Positions 19,140 to 27,277 of a DNA stretch of 64,000 bases are shown in pieces. This DNA comes from Vitreoscilla filiformis (GTDB lineage Bacteria > Pseudomonadota > Gammaproteobacteria > Burkholderiales > Burkholderiaceae_C): the NCBI RefSeq assembly GCF_002222655.1, contig NZ_CP022424.1:1-64000 (forward strand), in the 5' to 3' direction. The notes beneath the pieces are model-generated. The model was not told where the DNA came from. It worked only from the letters and a program-made list of their open reading frames with translations, and ran no database searches. Numbering within the stretch: the first letter of the stretch is position 1; every line of letters begins with the position of its first letter. A program made the position numbers and the translations under genes.

Positions 19140-20585
19140 ATGAACACTGTGGAACACGCTTTACCTCCGGTGGATTTGGCAACCCTGCGCAACGCATTCC
19201 AGGGGCGCTGGTTCACCGATCCTGCCGACATGGCCCCCTTTCTCACCGACTGGCGCCGCCAGTGGCACGGCACGGCACTGGCCGTGGTGCAGCCAGAGCG
19301 CACCGAAGACGTCGCTGCCGTTGTGCGCTGGTGCCAGCACATGCGCGTGGCGGTGGTACCCCAGGGGGGCAATACGGGGCTCTCTGGCGGATCGGTGCCA
19401 GGGCTTGAAGGGCGGTGCATCGTGCTGTCTCTCAAGCGACTGAACCGCGTACGCGCTTTGGATGCGGACAACAACACGGTCACGCTGGAGGCCGGCGTCA
19501 CCCTGCAAACAGCGCAAGAGGTGGCCGCCGAAGCGGGCCGGCTGTTTGCGCTCAGCTTGGCGGCGGAAGGCAGTTGCACGGTAGGTGGCAATTTGGCCAC
19601 CAACGCCGGCGGCGTGCATGTGCTGCGCTACGGCACTGCACGTGAGCTCTGCGTGGGATTGGAGGTGGTGACCGCCGAGGGCGAGGTGTGGCACGGTCTG
19701 CACGGCCTGCGCAAAGACAACACGGGTTACGACTTGCGCGATCTCTACATCGGTTCTGAGGGCACGTTGGGGGTGATCACGGCAGCGGTTTTCAAACTTC
19801 ATCCCCTTGCGGGGGCACAAGCGGTGGCACTGTGGTCGGCCCCTAGCGCGACAGCGGCCACACGCGTGCTGCACCAAGCGCTGGCCCGCTGTGGCGCACA
19901 GCTCACAGCGTTTGAATTGATGAACCCCTTGAGCATCGCCCTGGTGCAGCGTCACATGCCTGGCGCCGCATGGCCCCTGCGCGAAGCTGCGCCTTGGTAT
20001 GTGCTGATGGAAGTCTCGACCGCCAACGAAACCAGTTGTGCCCAAGCGTTGGAAGACGTGCTGGGCCCCGCCATGGAGGCCGGCGATTGCTGCGAGGCTG
20101 TGCTGTCCCACAACGAAGGGCAATTCCGCGCTTTGTGGGCTTGGCGGGAAAACATTTCGGAGGCCCAAGGCGCCGAGGGCCGCACCATCAAACACGATAT
20201 TTCGTTGCCGATTTCACGCATCGACGCTTTTATCTCGATGGCGTCCGATGCCTTGGCACGCCACTACTCGGCGCTGCGTTTGGTGGTGTTCGGCCATTTG
20301 GGGGACGGTAATTTGCACTTCAACCTGTCTCCCCCTGTTGATGCATGCACACCCACCCATGCGACGGCTTTTTTGGCACTGGAGCCTGGCGTGAACACCT
20401 TGGTTCACGACGTGGTGCAAGCCCATGGGGGGTCGATTTCCGCCGAACACGGCCTGGGTGTGCTGCGACGCGACGAAGCCGCTCGGCGCCGCGATCCGGT
20501 GGCCCATCGCCTGATGCTGCGTCTTAAAACGGCGCTCGACCCTCATGGGTTGATGAATCCAGGCAAAGTCTTACCGCAGGCTTGA
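19140..20585 (+). CDS. FAD-linked D-2-hydroxyacid dehydrogenase (GlcD/D2HGDH type)
   Basis: A 481-residue flavoprotein of the PCMH-FAD class. FAD-binding segment VVPQGGNTGLSGGSVP, the second FAD contact LAAEGSCTVGGNLATNAGGV, GSEGTLGVITAA, and the C-terminal HLGDGNLHFN and ISAEHGLGVLRR metal/substrate motifs are all present. The family includes D-lactate, glycolate and D-2-hydroxyglutarate dehydrogenases; sequence alone does not choose. A GlcD role would fit the divergent glyoxylate-type aminotransferase. No GlcE/GlcF partners follow, which favours a single-subunit D2HGDH-type enzyme. Confidence 0.87.
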   Translation: MNTVEHALPPVDLATLRNAFQGRWFTDPADMAPFLTDWRRQWHGTALAVVQPERTEDVAAVVRWCQHMRVAVVPQGGNTGLSGGSVPGLEGRCIVLSLKRLNRVRALDADNNTVTLEAGVTLQTAQEVAAEAGRLFALSLAAEGSCTVGGNLATNAGGVHVLRYGTARELCVGLEVVTAEGEVWHGLHGLRKDNTGYDLRDLYIGSEGTLGVITAAVFKLHPLAGAQAVALWSAPSATAATRVLHQALARCGAQLTAFELMNPLSIALVQRHMPGAAWPLREAAPWYVLMEVSTANETSCAQALEDVLGPAMEAGDCCEAVLSHNEGQFRALWAWRENISEAQGAEGRTIKHDISLPISRIDAFISMASDALARHYSALRLVVFGHLGDGNLHFNLSPPVDACTPTHATAFLALEPGVNTLVHDVVQAHGGSISAEHGLGVLRRDEAARRRDPVAHRLMLRLKTALDPHGLMNPGKVLPQA

Positions 20586-20591
20586 GTTGTT

Positions 20592-22136
20592 TCAGCCGGT
20601 TTCACCTGCGCGCACTTGGCCCACCATGTGCGCAAGCAGCACTTCTGCGGAAGGTGTCCAGCCGTCCCCGGATTCGTGCGCTTGAAATTCCGCCAACCAC
20701 AGGTAGAACTTGGCGGCCACAAACGGTTTCTTCAGACCACTGGCTTGAAAGTCTTTGCGGATGTAGGGCGTGGTGGCGACCACTTCACGTTCAAACCGGT
20801 GCAGGTATTGGGTGCGTGCGTCGCTGCTCAATTGGGGCCAACGGCTTTTGGCCAGCACTTGCAAACGGTTGCGATAGCGCGTGAGCGCGAAGTCCAGGCT
20901 TTCTCGCAGGGAACCTGGTGGGGTTCGCACCGCCGGAGCAGCGGGTGTGTTGTCCTTCGAGGCGGCAGGTGACGGTGCGGATGCTGCTGCTTGCGAGGGC
21001 GTTTTGGCTGCCTCTTGTTGGCGTAGTTTGGCCACCATGAAGCCAGCAGGGTTGACCACGCCAGGCGTGGTGAGCGCACTTTCAGCGCTGTGGGCCAGTT
21101 GTTCGGGGCCGTACTCTTGGTAAAGCTGGCTGGCAAAGTGTTCACTGGCACCGGTTTGGATGGCTCTGGCCAGGGCGGGGGCATCAGCGGTGGGGGCGTT
21201 GTGTCGCCGAGCTGGGCGGGGGCTGGTGTGCTCCTTCACTGTGCTGGCGTGAGCGTCTCGCGCTACAACGCGAAACTGCAATTCCTCCACGGTGCGCCCG
21301 CGTGTCAGGGGAACTGATTCGACGGTGAACTCTTGCTGAACCTCGTTGAGTTCGGCCACCGCCCGTTGCACCACGTCACGCCGAAAGTAGCGGTACTCCC
21401 CGTACCGTTGCCGAACTTTGCTAGCCCCTTTGCCAGCTTTCATGTCGATGCGCAGCTCGGCGCTTTCATCTGATTCACCGGTGAGCAGCGGAATCCACTC
21501 GCGCCAGGGCCGGCGCATGGTCAGCCCATTGGGGTTGGTTTTGTAGCGACAGATGATCTCGTAAAGGGCCAATGTGCAGTTGAGTTTGATCTCTGCCACG
21601 ACTTCCAGCGACACCATGTAAAAGTGCTTGTACTCGCGCAGTTGCCGTAGCAACACAGGTGGCAGAGACCATTCAATGCAAGCTCGGCCCCGTTCGTCCT
21701 CCACAAACTCGACAGAGCCCAGCAACTGCGTAGATGACCATAACCGCGTTTGACCGGTCATGCTGTCACGTGCAGAACCCGACCATTCGACCAGTGTGCG
21801 CTGGCACTCTTTGATGCTTTCTTTCAGGTGTCGGCGGTCTTTGCTGCCGAAACGTGCATCTTTGATCAAGGTGGCAAGTGGCACGCGCCAGACCGTGCCG
21901 TCTTGCGTCAAAGTTCCTTCGTGCGTGAGCGAATACGCGACGAGAAACAGCCAAGCTTTGCGACTCCACAGGTTGATTTTGCGGGTTTTCGGTTCGATGA
22001 CAGCCATCTCGACCGGCTTGCGCATGTCTCGCAACTCACCGCTGGCGCGGCGTAAAGCCCCGTCAGGAACTTCGGCTACCGAAAGGTCGGCAGGGGGAAC
22101 GGTGAGAAAAGGTTCCAAAGCAGCGCGCGCAGGCAT
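20592..22136 (-). CDS. plasmid-type replication initiator (Rep_3 family)
   Basis: A 514-residue initiator. The N-terminal half resembles the two winged-helix domains of Rep_3/RepB-type iteron-binding proteins: WLFLVAYSLTHEGTLTQDG...LIKDARFGSKDRRHLKESIKEC, then LNCTLALYEIICRYKTN and REWIPLLTG, and RRDVVQRAVAELN. The C-terminal third is Ala/Pro rich and unusually long. The gene points away from a 465-bp region with iterons and an inverted-repeat operator, the standard layout of iteron replicons. The ribosome site at ATG 22136 is weak, so the precise start is uncertain. It should open the origin and repress itself. Confidence 0.82.
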   Translation of the reverse strand: MPARAALEPFLTVPPADLSVAEVPDGALRRASGELRDMRKPVEMAVIEPKTRKINLWSRKAWLFLVAYSLTHEGTLTQDGTVWRVPLATLIKDARFGSKDRRHLKESIKECQRTLVEWSGSARDSMTGQTRLWSSTQLLGSVEFVEDERGRACIEWSLPPVLLRQLREYKHFYMVSLEVVAEIKLNCTLALYEIICRYKTNPNGLTMRRPWREWIPLLTGESDESAELRIDMKAGKGASKVRQRYGEYRYFRRDVVQRAVAELNEVQQEFTVESVPLTRGRTVEELQFRVVARDAHASTVKEHTSPRPARRHNAPTADAPALARAIQTGASEHFASQLYQEYGPEQLAHSAESALTTPGVVNPAGFMVAKLRQQEAAKTPSQAAASAPSPAASKDNTPAAPAVRTPPGSLRESLDFALTRYRNRLQVLAKSRWPQLSSDARTQYLHRFEREVVATTPYIRKDFQASGLKKPFVAAKFYLWLAEFQAHESGDGWTPSAEVLLAHMVGQVRAGETG

Positions 22137-22172
22137 GTCTGTTCGCCAGTGAGAAATTCAAGGCGCACCATT

Positions 22173-22182
22173 CTCACGTGAG
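22173..22182. promoter_or_regulatory. inverted repeat upstream of rep: Rep operator or parS-like site
   Basis: CTCACGTGAG is a perfect palindrome 37 bp upstream of the rep start. Each half is the iteron core GTGAG, so it looks like the dimer operator through which iteron Rep proteins repress their own gene. It also contains TCACGTGA, the core of chromosomal parS, which recurs at 24951. Confidence 0.5.
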
Positions 22183-22307
22183 TGAAAGGAGATTTCAAGT
22201 TGGATGAACGAGCTTGTTTCCAGTTTGAACTTATACAGTTTGAAATCATTGATAACAGATTACTGCACTGTTTTGTTCTTTTAAATCAATGAGTTGCGTT
22301 CATTTAC

Positions 22308-22456
22308 GTGAGTTTTTATGTGCCAATGCGTGAGTGGTGTTGTGCTTTGTGTGAGTGTTTTGGGGCATGAAGGGTGCATGTGCATGAGTGCTTTTGTGCT
22401 CATGCGTGAGTGCCTTGGTGCTGGGGCTGTGGCCCAGGATGTGAGTGCTTTTGTGC
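22308..22456 (+). repeat. six iterons, consensus GTGAGTGcTTTTGTGC
   Basis: Sixteen-base direct repeats start at 22308, 22330, 22351, 22384, 22406 and 22441. The copy at 22441 is the cleanest; the one at 22384 starts with A and otherwise matches it fully; the others differ at a few positions. Start-to-start distances are 22, 21, 33, 22 and 35 bases, close to two or three helical turns, so all copies face the same side of the helix. This is the hallmark of Rep-bound iterons. Confidence 0.8.
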
Positions 22457-22601
22457 TTAATCTTCCAAAAGATGAAGACAGGTGACAACCTGGCCGGTGA
22501 TTTCCAAAGAGTGAACTCGTATAGTCTTGCGGGTATTGGAGACTTCGGCGGCGATGAATTGCCGTGATCTCTTGAATTTGTCACCGCAAAGGAGAAACAT
22601 C

Positions 22602-23858
22602 TTGGTCAAAGAGCTTGTGGCGCTTACAGAGGAAACGGTCATTCGGCCAGTGACCCTCGACGATTTGGAAGCGCTGGATGAACACGCCACCACGATGATG
22701 GAGCGCATCAAAGCGGCTGTGTTCAAGCCAACAGGGGGCAAAAATGCGCCTACTTTCAACGCTACCCAACTGGCCGCACTGTGCAACCGGACGCATGCTG
22801 CGATGCTGCGGTTGCTCGACAAAGCCCCAGAATGGGGGCTGGCCACTGGCGTGATCACCGATGGGCAAGGCCGTAAGCTCAGTGCCCACCGCTCGTTCAC
22901 GCTGGAAGAGACCATCGACTGGGTTCGACATCTGGGAGGGTTGCGCTACGAGCGCCGTGACGATCAACCCGGTGCCGTGGTGACAGTGGGGTTTTTCAAA
23001 GGTGGCGTGGGAAAAACCGTGATCGCGACGTCGTTGGCCCAGGGACTGAGCCTCAAGGGTTACAAGGTGTTGGCCATCGACTTTGACCCGCAGGGCTCGA
23101 TGACAGCCTTGCTGGGTGGCAACCCTGCCGCCGTGGAGCAAGAAGAAACCTTCACGCCTTTGGCGCTACCGCCGACTTCGCAGGGGCATCGGGATTCTCT
23201 GATCGAATCCATCCGCCCGACCTACTGGAGTGGCGTGGATGTGGTGGCTGGGTCTACGGGGCTGTTTGCGTGTGAGTTCTACCTGCCCTTGCGAGCCATG
23301 AATGCACAAGCCGAAGGCAAGCGGTTTAATTTTTTAGAAGTGTTGCAGCGCGCACTCGACCCGATCCGTGCGGAATACGACTACATCATCATCGACACGC
23401 CCCCCGCGCTCAGCTACACGACGATGAATGCTTATTGGGCTTCCGATGCCATTCTCATGCCCATCGTGCCGGAAGGGTTGAGTTTGCAGAGTTCGGTGCA
23501 GTTCTGGAACATGTTCACCGAACTGGCCAGCACTGCACGGCAACTGTCAGGGGATCCCAAAACCTATGCCTGGTTGGGGGTGGTACCCAGCCGCGTGGAA
23601 GCCCACAAGGCCCCGGTGCAAGAGATGCTCAAGTGGATCCGGATGTTTTATGGCGAGTACGTCATGACCAGCGAGATCCCGCTGACCGAGACCATCAAAA
23701 CCGGCAGCACCGAATTTGCCACGGTCTACGACATCAAAAAATACGTGGGCAATGCCAAGACCTACGAGCGTGCCCGCGTTGCGTTTGACAAACTCGTCAC
23801 CGAAGTGGATCTGATGACCCGCCGCAATCTGTGGCACGAACGCATTGAGGAGGCTTGA
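22602..23858 (+). CDS. parA: ParA-type partition ATPase (module 1)
   Basis: Type Ia partition ATPase of 418 residues, predicted to segregate the replicon with ParB. An N-terminal DNA-binding region (about 50-110, FNATQLAALCNRTHAAMLRLLDKA) precedes the deviant Walker A KGGVGKT (about residue 133), FDPQGSMTA and IIIDTPPALSYTT. I choose TTG 22602: GGAG lies seven bases upstream, and the start then lines up with the paralog at 30714. An ATG at 22554 is an alternative with a poorly spaced site. Ends four bases before parB. Confidence 0.88.
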   Translation: MVKELVALTEETVIRPVTLDDLEALDEHATTMMERIKAAVFKPTGGKNAPTFNATQLAALCNRTHAAMLRLLDKAPEWGLATGVITDGQGRKLSAHRSFTLEETIDWVRHLGGLRYERRDDQPGAVVTVGFFKGGVGKTVIATSLAQGLSLKGYKVLAIDFDPQGSMTALLGGNPAAVEQEETFTPLALPPTSQGHRDSLIESIRPTYWSGVDVVAGSTGLFACEFYLPLRAMNAQAEGKRFNFLEVLQRALDPIRAEYDYIIIDTPPALSYTTMNAYWASDAILMPIVPEGLSLQSSVQFWNMFTELASTARQLSGDPKTYAWLGVVPSRVEAHKAPVQEMLKWIRMFYGEYVMTSEIPLTETIKTGSTEFATVYDIKKYVGNAKTYERARVAFDKLVTEVDLMTRRNLWHERIEEA

Positions 23859-23862
23859 CCCC

Positions 23863-24816
23863 ATGAGCGTGAAAAAACATCTGGCCGACATCACCGCCGC
23901 CTTGGCAGACACCTCCATTCGCCCGGTCAAACCGCGTGGCAGTGGCTCGATTGGCGCACCGGTGCAGTTGGCCCAATTCTCAGCGGGCTATCAACAATTG
24001 GAAGCGGAGCTGGAGCGTCGCCGGGCCAGCGAGGGTCGGGCCTTGCAGGTGGCGCTGAACGACTTGCAGCCCAGTCCGTTTCAAACCGGAGGGATTCAAG
24101 ACGAACGGGTGCAAGCCCTGGTGCGGCACCTGAGCGAGAACCGGTTGAACACGCCGATCGTGATTCGGCGCGGGTCGCTGGGTGATGGGTACGAAATCAT
24201 TGCAGGGCATCACCGTGTCGCGGCGTATCGGCAATTGGGGCGTGCCCAGATTGAAGCCGTGTTGCTCGACGTGGATGACGAGGAAGCCCGTGCGCTGGTG
24301 TTCTTCGACAACCTGATGGCGCCAGACCTGTCCGACTATCACAAGTACCTCGGATTTGCCCAGCTCAAGAAAGCCACGGGGATGACGGTCGAGGCGTTGG
24401 CGCGCAAATCTGGGGTGAGCAAATCGCAGATTGCGTCGTTGTTGTCCTTTGAGCGGTTGCCGGTCGAAGCGTTGGCGCTGATCGAGCAGGCCCCGCATAC
24501 GGTGGGGGCCAAGCTGGCTGAGGAGCTGGGCAAGTGGGCACAAGAGCGTCCTCAGGCGGTGACGCAAGCGGTGCAACAAGTGGTGCAAGGCCAGCTCAAG
24601 CAGGCGCAGGCACTCAATTGGGTGACCGGTGCCGTACGTGAACGTGCTCAAGCGGATGCGCCTGTGGTGATCCGTCGAGGGCGCCAGTTGTTTGCACAGC
24701 TCCAAGGTCGTGGCGCACAACTGACCTTGAAGTTTGCATCCGAAGCACACCGGCAGCAGCTACAAGATCGCATGGAGCAATGGCTGCGAGAACAAGCTAA
24801 TCAGGCGGATGTTTGA
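23863..24816 (+). CDS. parB: ParB-type partition protein (module 1)
   Basis: Centromere-binding CTPase-type partition protein, 317 residues. The ParB/Srx nucleotide-binding domain shows NRLNTPIVIRRG, EIIAGHHRVAAYRQLG (GxxR box) and ARALVFFDNLMAPDLSDYHKY. A helix-turn-helix follows (MTVEALARKSGVSKSQIASLLSFERLP) and a C-terminal dimerisation region. GGAGG precedes ATG 23863 within the end of parA, so the pair is coupled. Its parS is not proven; TCACGTGA sites at 22174 and 24951 flank the module. Confidence 0.88.
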   Translation: MSVKKHLADITAALADTSIRPVKPRGSGSIGAPVQLAQFSAGYQQLEAELERRRASEGRALQVALNDLQPSPFQTGGIQDERVQALVRHLSENRLNTPIVIRRGSLGDGYEIIAGHHRVAAYRQLGRAQIEAVLLDVDDEEARALVFFDNLMAPDLSDYHKYLGFAQLKKATGMTVEALARKSGVSKSQIASLLSFERLPVEALALIEQAPHTVGAKLAEELGKWAQERPQAVTQAVQQVVQGQLKQAQALNWVTGAVRERAQADAPVVIRRGRQLFAQLQGRGAQLTLKFASEAHRQQLQDRMEQWLREQANQADV

Positions 24817-24821
24817 GCTTA

Positions 24822-24834
24822 TCCGAAGTTCGGA
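24822..24834. repeat. short inverted repeat after parB1
   Basis: TCCGAA-G-TTCGGA starts six bases after the parB stop and is followed by ATTCTTT. It could be a weak terminator or a protein-binding site. The remaining bases up to 24946 are AT-rich and show nothing else. Confidence 0.3.
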
Positions 24835-24946
24835 ATTCTTTAAAATCAACAAGTTATCGAAATACCAAGCACACAAGAAAGAGCCATCCCGTCGAAAAAG
24901 CGCTTCAAAGTGAGTTGTTTTGTGGTGAAGGTGCAGCGGCACAGAA

Positions 24947-25924
24947 TCACTCACGTGAACGCTTCAATTCACGCTTCAAGACATCCAGCGACCAAGGTGT
25001 GTGCAGGCCCATGCGACGCTGTAGAACCTCCATGGGCACGTCGAGTGCCAACGCCGTGACGGCGTAGGTATTGCGCAGCGTTTGTGGGCCTTGCTGTTCG
25101 TCATCGAAACCGGCTGCGAGCATGGCGGGGCGGATCGTGTCGTAGATTTCTGAGGTGCTGATGGGGTATGGTCGCGCCCGGCTGCCGTGATGAGCTAACA
25201 CCGGGGAGCGTTGGCGGGCCGGAAAAGCCAGCGCCGGTTCTAGGGCCAGTTGGGCATGCGCGTGCTGCCATTCGCGCAGCACAGGGCAACACCAAGGCGG
25301 TAGCGGGATGCTGCGTGCCAGCACCGATGAAACCGCTCGGATGCGCACCTGGGGTTCGGGGACATCGTCAGGCAACACGTCGTGGATCAGCAACTGCCGA
25401 GACTCTTGCACGGTGATGCCCGTGGCCAGGTAAAGCAAACGCAATGCCGCGTCGCGAACATCTCCCCAATGTGGGCGAGGTTGAGCCAGCACCCAATCGA
25501 TGTAGCGCGTGACCTGATCCGGGCTGAGAAAACGCGGCGCTTGGCGCCGTAGATCGTGGCGAGCCGCAGGATGGGTGAGGGATGTGCTGGGATCATCGCT
25601 GCGCAGCCCCAAGGTGTGGAGATGACTCAGTACCAAGCGCAGCACCGCCACATACCGTTTGGTGGTCGCCACCGAAGCCGTTTTGCCTCCACGCCCGCGC
25701 AGGCTACTGAGCAGCGCATCCACATCCCCGGCGTGGGCTTGCAACAGGCTGCGCCCTCGTTCACGTTGTAGCCAATCGGCAGCGGCGCCGGTCATGGCGG
25801 CGTATTGCTCGATGGAGTGTGGTGCGTAGGCCAGGTGCTCGTGGTGTCGTAACCAGCGTCGGCAGGCTTCGCGTGGATTCAGTTCCCACAAAGGAGGAGC
25901 GTTGAGCGTGTTGGGTGTGTCCAT
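24947..25924 (-). CDS. tyrosine-recombinase-like protein, catalytic residues missing
   Basis: A 325-residue protein with the two-domain layout of XerC/D-type recombinases: an N-terminal SAM-like core-binding domain (about 15-110) and a C-terminal catalytic-fold domain. Box I reads LLYLATGITVQES, where active enzymes have Arg (TGLRxSE); box II reads PQTLRNTYAV, keeping one Arg but losing the usual His; the end reads RMGLHTPWSLDVLKREL with no nucleophilic Tyr at the expected place. It is probably a DNA-binding relative rather than an active recombinase. It converges on parB1 and its last codons contain TCACGTGA. A possible role is maintenance of the replicon, e.g. as a structural or regulatory factor. 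ATG 25924 lies next to an AT-rich promoter-like stretch. Confidence 0.75.
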   Translation of the reverse strand: MDTPNTLNAPPLWELNPREACRRWLRHHEHLAYAPHSIEQYAAMTGAAADWLQRERGRSLLQAHAGDVDALLSSLRGRGGKTASVATTKRYVAVLRLVLSHLHTLGLRSDDPSTSLTHPAARHDLRRQAPRFLSPDQVTRYIDWVLAQPRPHWGDVRDAALRLLYLATGITVQESRQLLIHDVLPDDVPEPQVRIRAVSSVLARSIPLPPWCCPVLREWQHAHAQLALEPALAFPARQRSPVLAHHGSRARPYPISTSEIYDTIRPAMLAAGFDDEQQGPQTLRNTYAVTALALDVPMEVLQRRMGLHTPWSLDVLKRELKRSRE

Positions 25925-25965
25925 TTATATAGGATATACGCAAATTATGATGCGGAGAGGCTTAC

Positions 25966-26073
25966 ATGTGGGAAGCACAGCCGAGCCCACCGACCTTGCG
26001 CGAGTACAGCCAGCCATCGGCGTTGCAGCGGGTTGTTGAGCACGGGCAAATCATGATGGCTGTCGGTGGTTGA
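25966..26073 (+). CDS. possible 35-residue small protein
   Basis: ATG 25966 is preceded by GGAG at the right distance and a promoter-like TATATAGGATATA stretch. The peptide begins MWEAQPSPPTLREYSQ and is polar with one helix-prone part (LQRVVEHGQIMMAV). I do not recognise it. It could be a real small gene, a leader or a gene remnant. It lies in the 279-bp gap between the recombinase-like gene and a TetR gene. Confidence 0.25.
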   Translation: MWEAQPSPPTLREYSQPSALQRVVEHGQIMMAVGG

Positions 26074-26110
26074 ATTGAGGCTGCTTAATTTGACGGTTGT
26101 TTTTTGCTGC

Positions 26111-26130
26111 AAGATTATTTCGATAATCTT
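26111..26130. other. perfect hairpin with TTCG loop
   Basis: AAGATTAT-TTCG-ATAATCTT, an eight-pair AT-rich stem in the leader region of the TetR gene at 26204. No T-run follows, so it is probably not a terminator. Confidence 0.35.
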
Positions 26131-26135
26131 GATAT

Positions 26136-26163
26136 CAAGCGCTGCATGCGCTTGTACAAGCGC
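26136..26163. promoter_or_regulatory. three alternating half-sites, probable TetR operator
   Basis: CAAGCGC (26136-26142), GCGCTTG (26148-26154) and CAAGCGC (26157-26163) alternate in orientation. The last two form the 16-bp perfect palindrome GCGCTTGTACAAGCGC. The site lies 40 bp upstream of the TetR start and is a good candidate for autoregulation by two overlapping dimers. Confidence 0.55.
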
Positions 26164-26203
26164 ACTGCCCAGTCCGGTGCGAACGGCTTATGCTTGCACG
26201 GCC

Positions 26204-26890
26204 ATGAACCAGACCGTACATCTTTCTGCCACCGGTGCCAAGCTCACCGCCGCCCGCACCAACGACCCCGAACGCACGATGGCCGACATCCTCGAAGTCG
26301 CCACCGCCGAATTTGCGGCCAAAGGCCTGGCCGGCGCTCGCATCGACGAGATCGCCGCGCTGACCCGCACCAGCAAACGCATGATCTACTACTACTTCGA
26401 GAGCAAAGAAAAACTCTACGTGCGCGTGCTCGAAGAGGCATATCGGCGCGTGCGGCGCATCGAGTCCGAGTTGCATCTGGCCGACTTGGCGCCCGAGCAA
26501 GCGTTGCGCACCCTCGTGGGTTTCACGGTCGATCACCACCACAACCACCGGGACTTCATCCGCCTGGTCATGACGGAAAACATCCACGACGGGCAGTTCC
26601 TGGCCCAGTCCCGCACCATCCAAGAGTTGAACGTGCCGGCCATTCATGCGGTCGAGGCGGTTTATCAGCGCGGGGTGGCACAAGGGGTGTTTCGGCCCGA
26701 TGTGGATCCCGTGGATTTGCACATGTCCATCTCGGCATTGGCTTTTTTCAACGTCTCCAATCGGGCCACGTTTTCGCTCATTTTTAAGCGCGACTTGGAC
26801 AGCCCCGAGTCCATGGCCGCACGGCGTGCCAGCATCATTGACATGGTGGTGCGTCACGTTCGTCAAGACCGTTCGGGAGCCCCCACATGA
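26204..26890 (+). CDS. TetR-family transcriptional regulator
   Basis: A 228-residue regulator. HTH region IDEIAALTRTSKRMIYYYFESKEKLYVRVLEEAY is clear; the C-terminal domain with VDHHHNHRDFIRLVMTENIHDG resembles TetR proteins found next to TRAP/aromatic acid uptake operons. ATG 26204 is the most plausible start. The stop overlaps the next gene by four bases. In this genome the TRAP-dehydroshikimate cluster starts 7.6 kb away, so a link between them is only a hypothesis. Confidence 0.82.
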   Translation: MNQTVHLSATGAKLTAARTNDPERTMADILEVATAEFAAKGLAGARIDEIAALTRTSKRMIYYYFESKEKLYVRVLEEAYRRVRRIESELHLADLAPEQALRTLVGFTVDHHHNHRDFIRLVMTENIHDGQFLAQSRTIQELNVPAIHAVEAVYQRGVAQGVFRPDVDPVDLHMSISALAFFNVSNRATFSLIFKRDLDSPESMAARRASIIDMVVRHVRQDRSGAPT

Positions 26891-27264
26891 CACCGTTGCG
26901 TTTTTTGCACTTCGACGTGTCGGGCGATCCCCACGAACGTGTGACGTTGGAAGCCATGGCCAGCGTGTCAGCCCACCAGTGGCCGGCGCTACAAGCCGAA
27001 GCGTGCCAGCTCTTGGCGTGGCTGCACCGGCAACATGCCGATCTGCAAGGCACCCAAGAAGACGGGGGCGCCTGGGACGTGCAGTTACGCGGCAGCACGG
27101 AACGTTCGCAAGACATGGGCTTCGAGTTTGTCCAAAGTGTGGCCCAGTTGGAAGCACGGCCAGAATCCGGCGAACGCGTGCGTCACACTCTGGACATTTG
27201 CCTGTCCGTGGCGCCATGGTTGGCCGAAGCTCTGGACGTTGAATTCGGCACGGGCGCCCTCTAG
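26887..27264 (+). CDS. conserved-looking protein of unknown function
   Basis: A 125-residue acidic cytoplasmic protein, translationally coupled to the TetR gene (ATGA overlap) and followed 13 bp later by a hybrid kinase. It starts MTPLRFLHFDVSGDPHERVTLEAMASV and is mostly helical with no transmembrane segment. I do not recognise the family. Coupling to a regulator and proximity to a kinase suggest an accessory or unrelated small enzyme; no function is assigned. Confidence 0.65.
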   Translation: MTPLRFLHFDVSGDPHERVTLEAMASVSAHQWPALQAEACQLLAWLHRQHADLQGTQEDGGAWDVQLRGSTERSQDMGFEFVQSVAQLEARPESGERVRHTLDICLSVAPWLAEALDVEFGTGAL

Positions 27265-27277
27265 CCACGTTTTGACC

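Larger units (their letters stand above)
22137..22601. other. replication origin region (oriV) between rep and parA
   Basis: This 465-bp gap holds no supported gene. In order it contains a CTCACGTGAG palindrome next to rep, an AT-rich stretch (about 22190-22300) with two copies of CAGTTTGAA six bases apart and a TTATACAGT that is a 7/9 match to a DnaA box, then six iterons (22308-22456), then the parA leader with GGAG at 22591. AT-rich DNA beside an iteron array is the expected melting and binding arrangement of a Rep-dependent origin. Confidence 0.7.

Noticed and set aside
22300..22584. 94-residue open frame on the minus strand across the iterons
   Set aside because: Its repetitive HKSTH-type sequence is just the translation of the direct repeats; no ribosome site or family.
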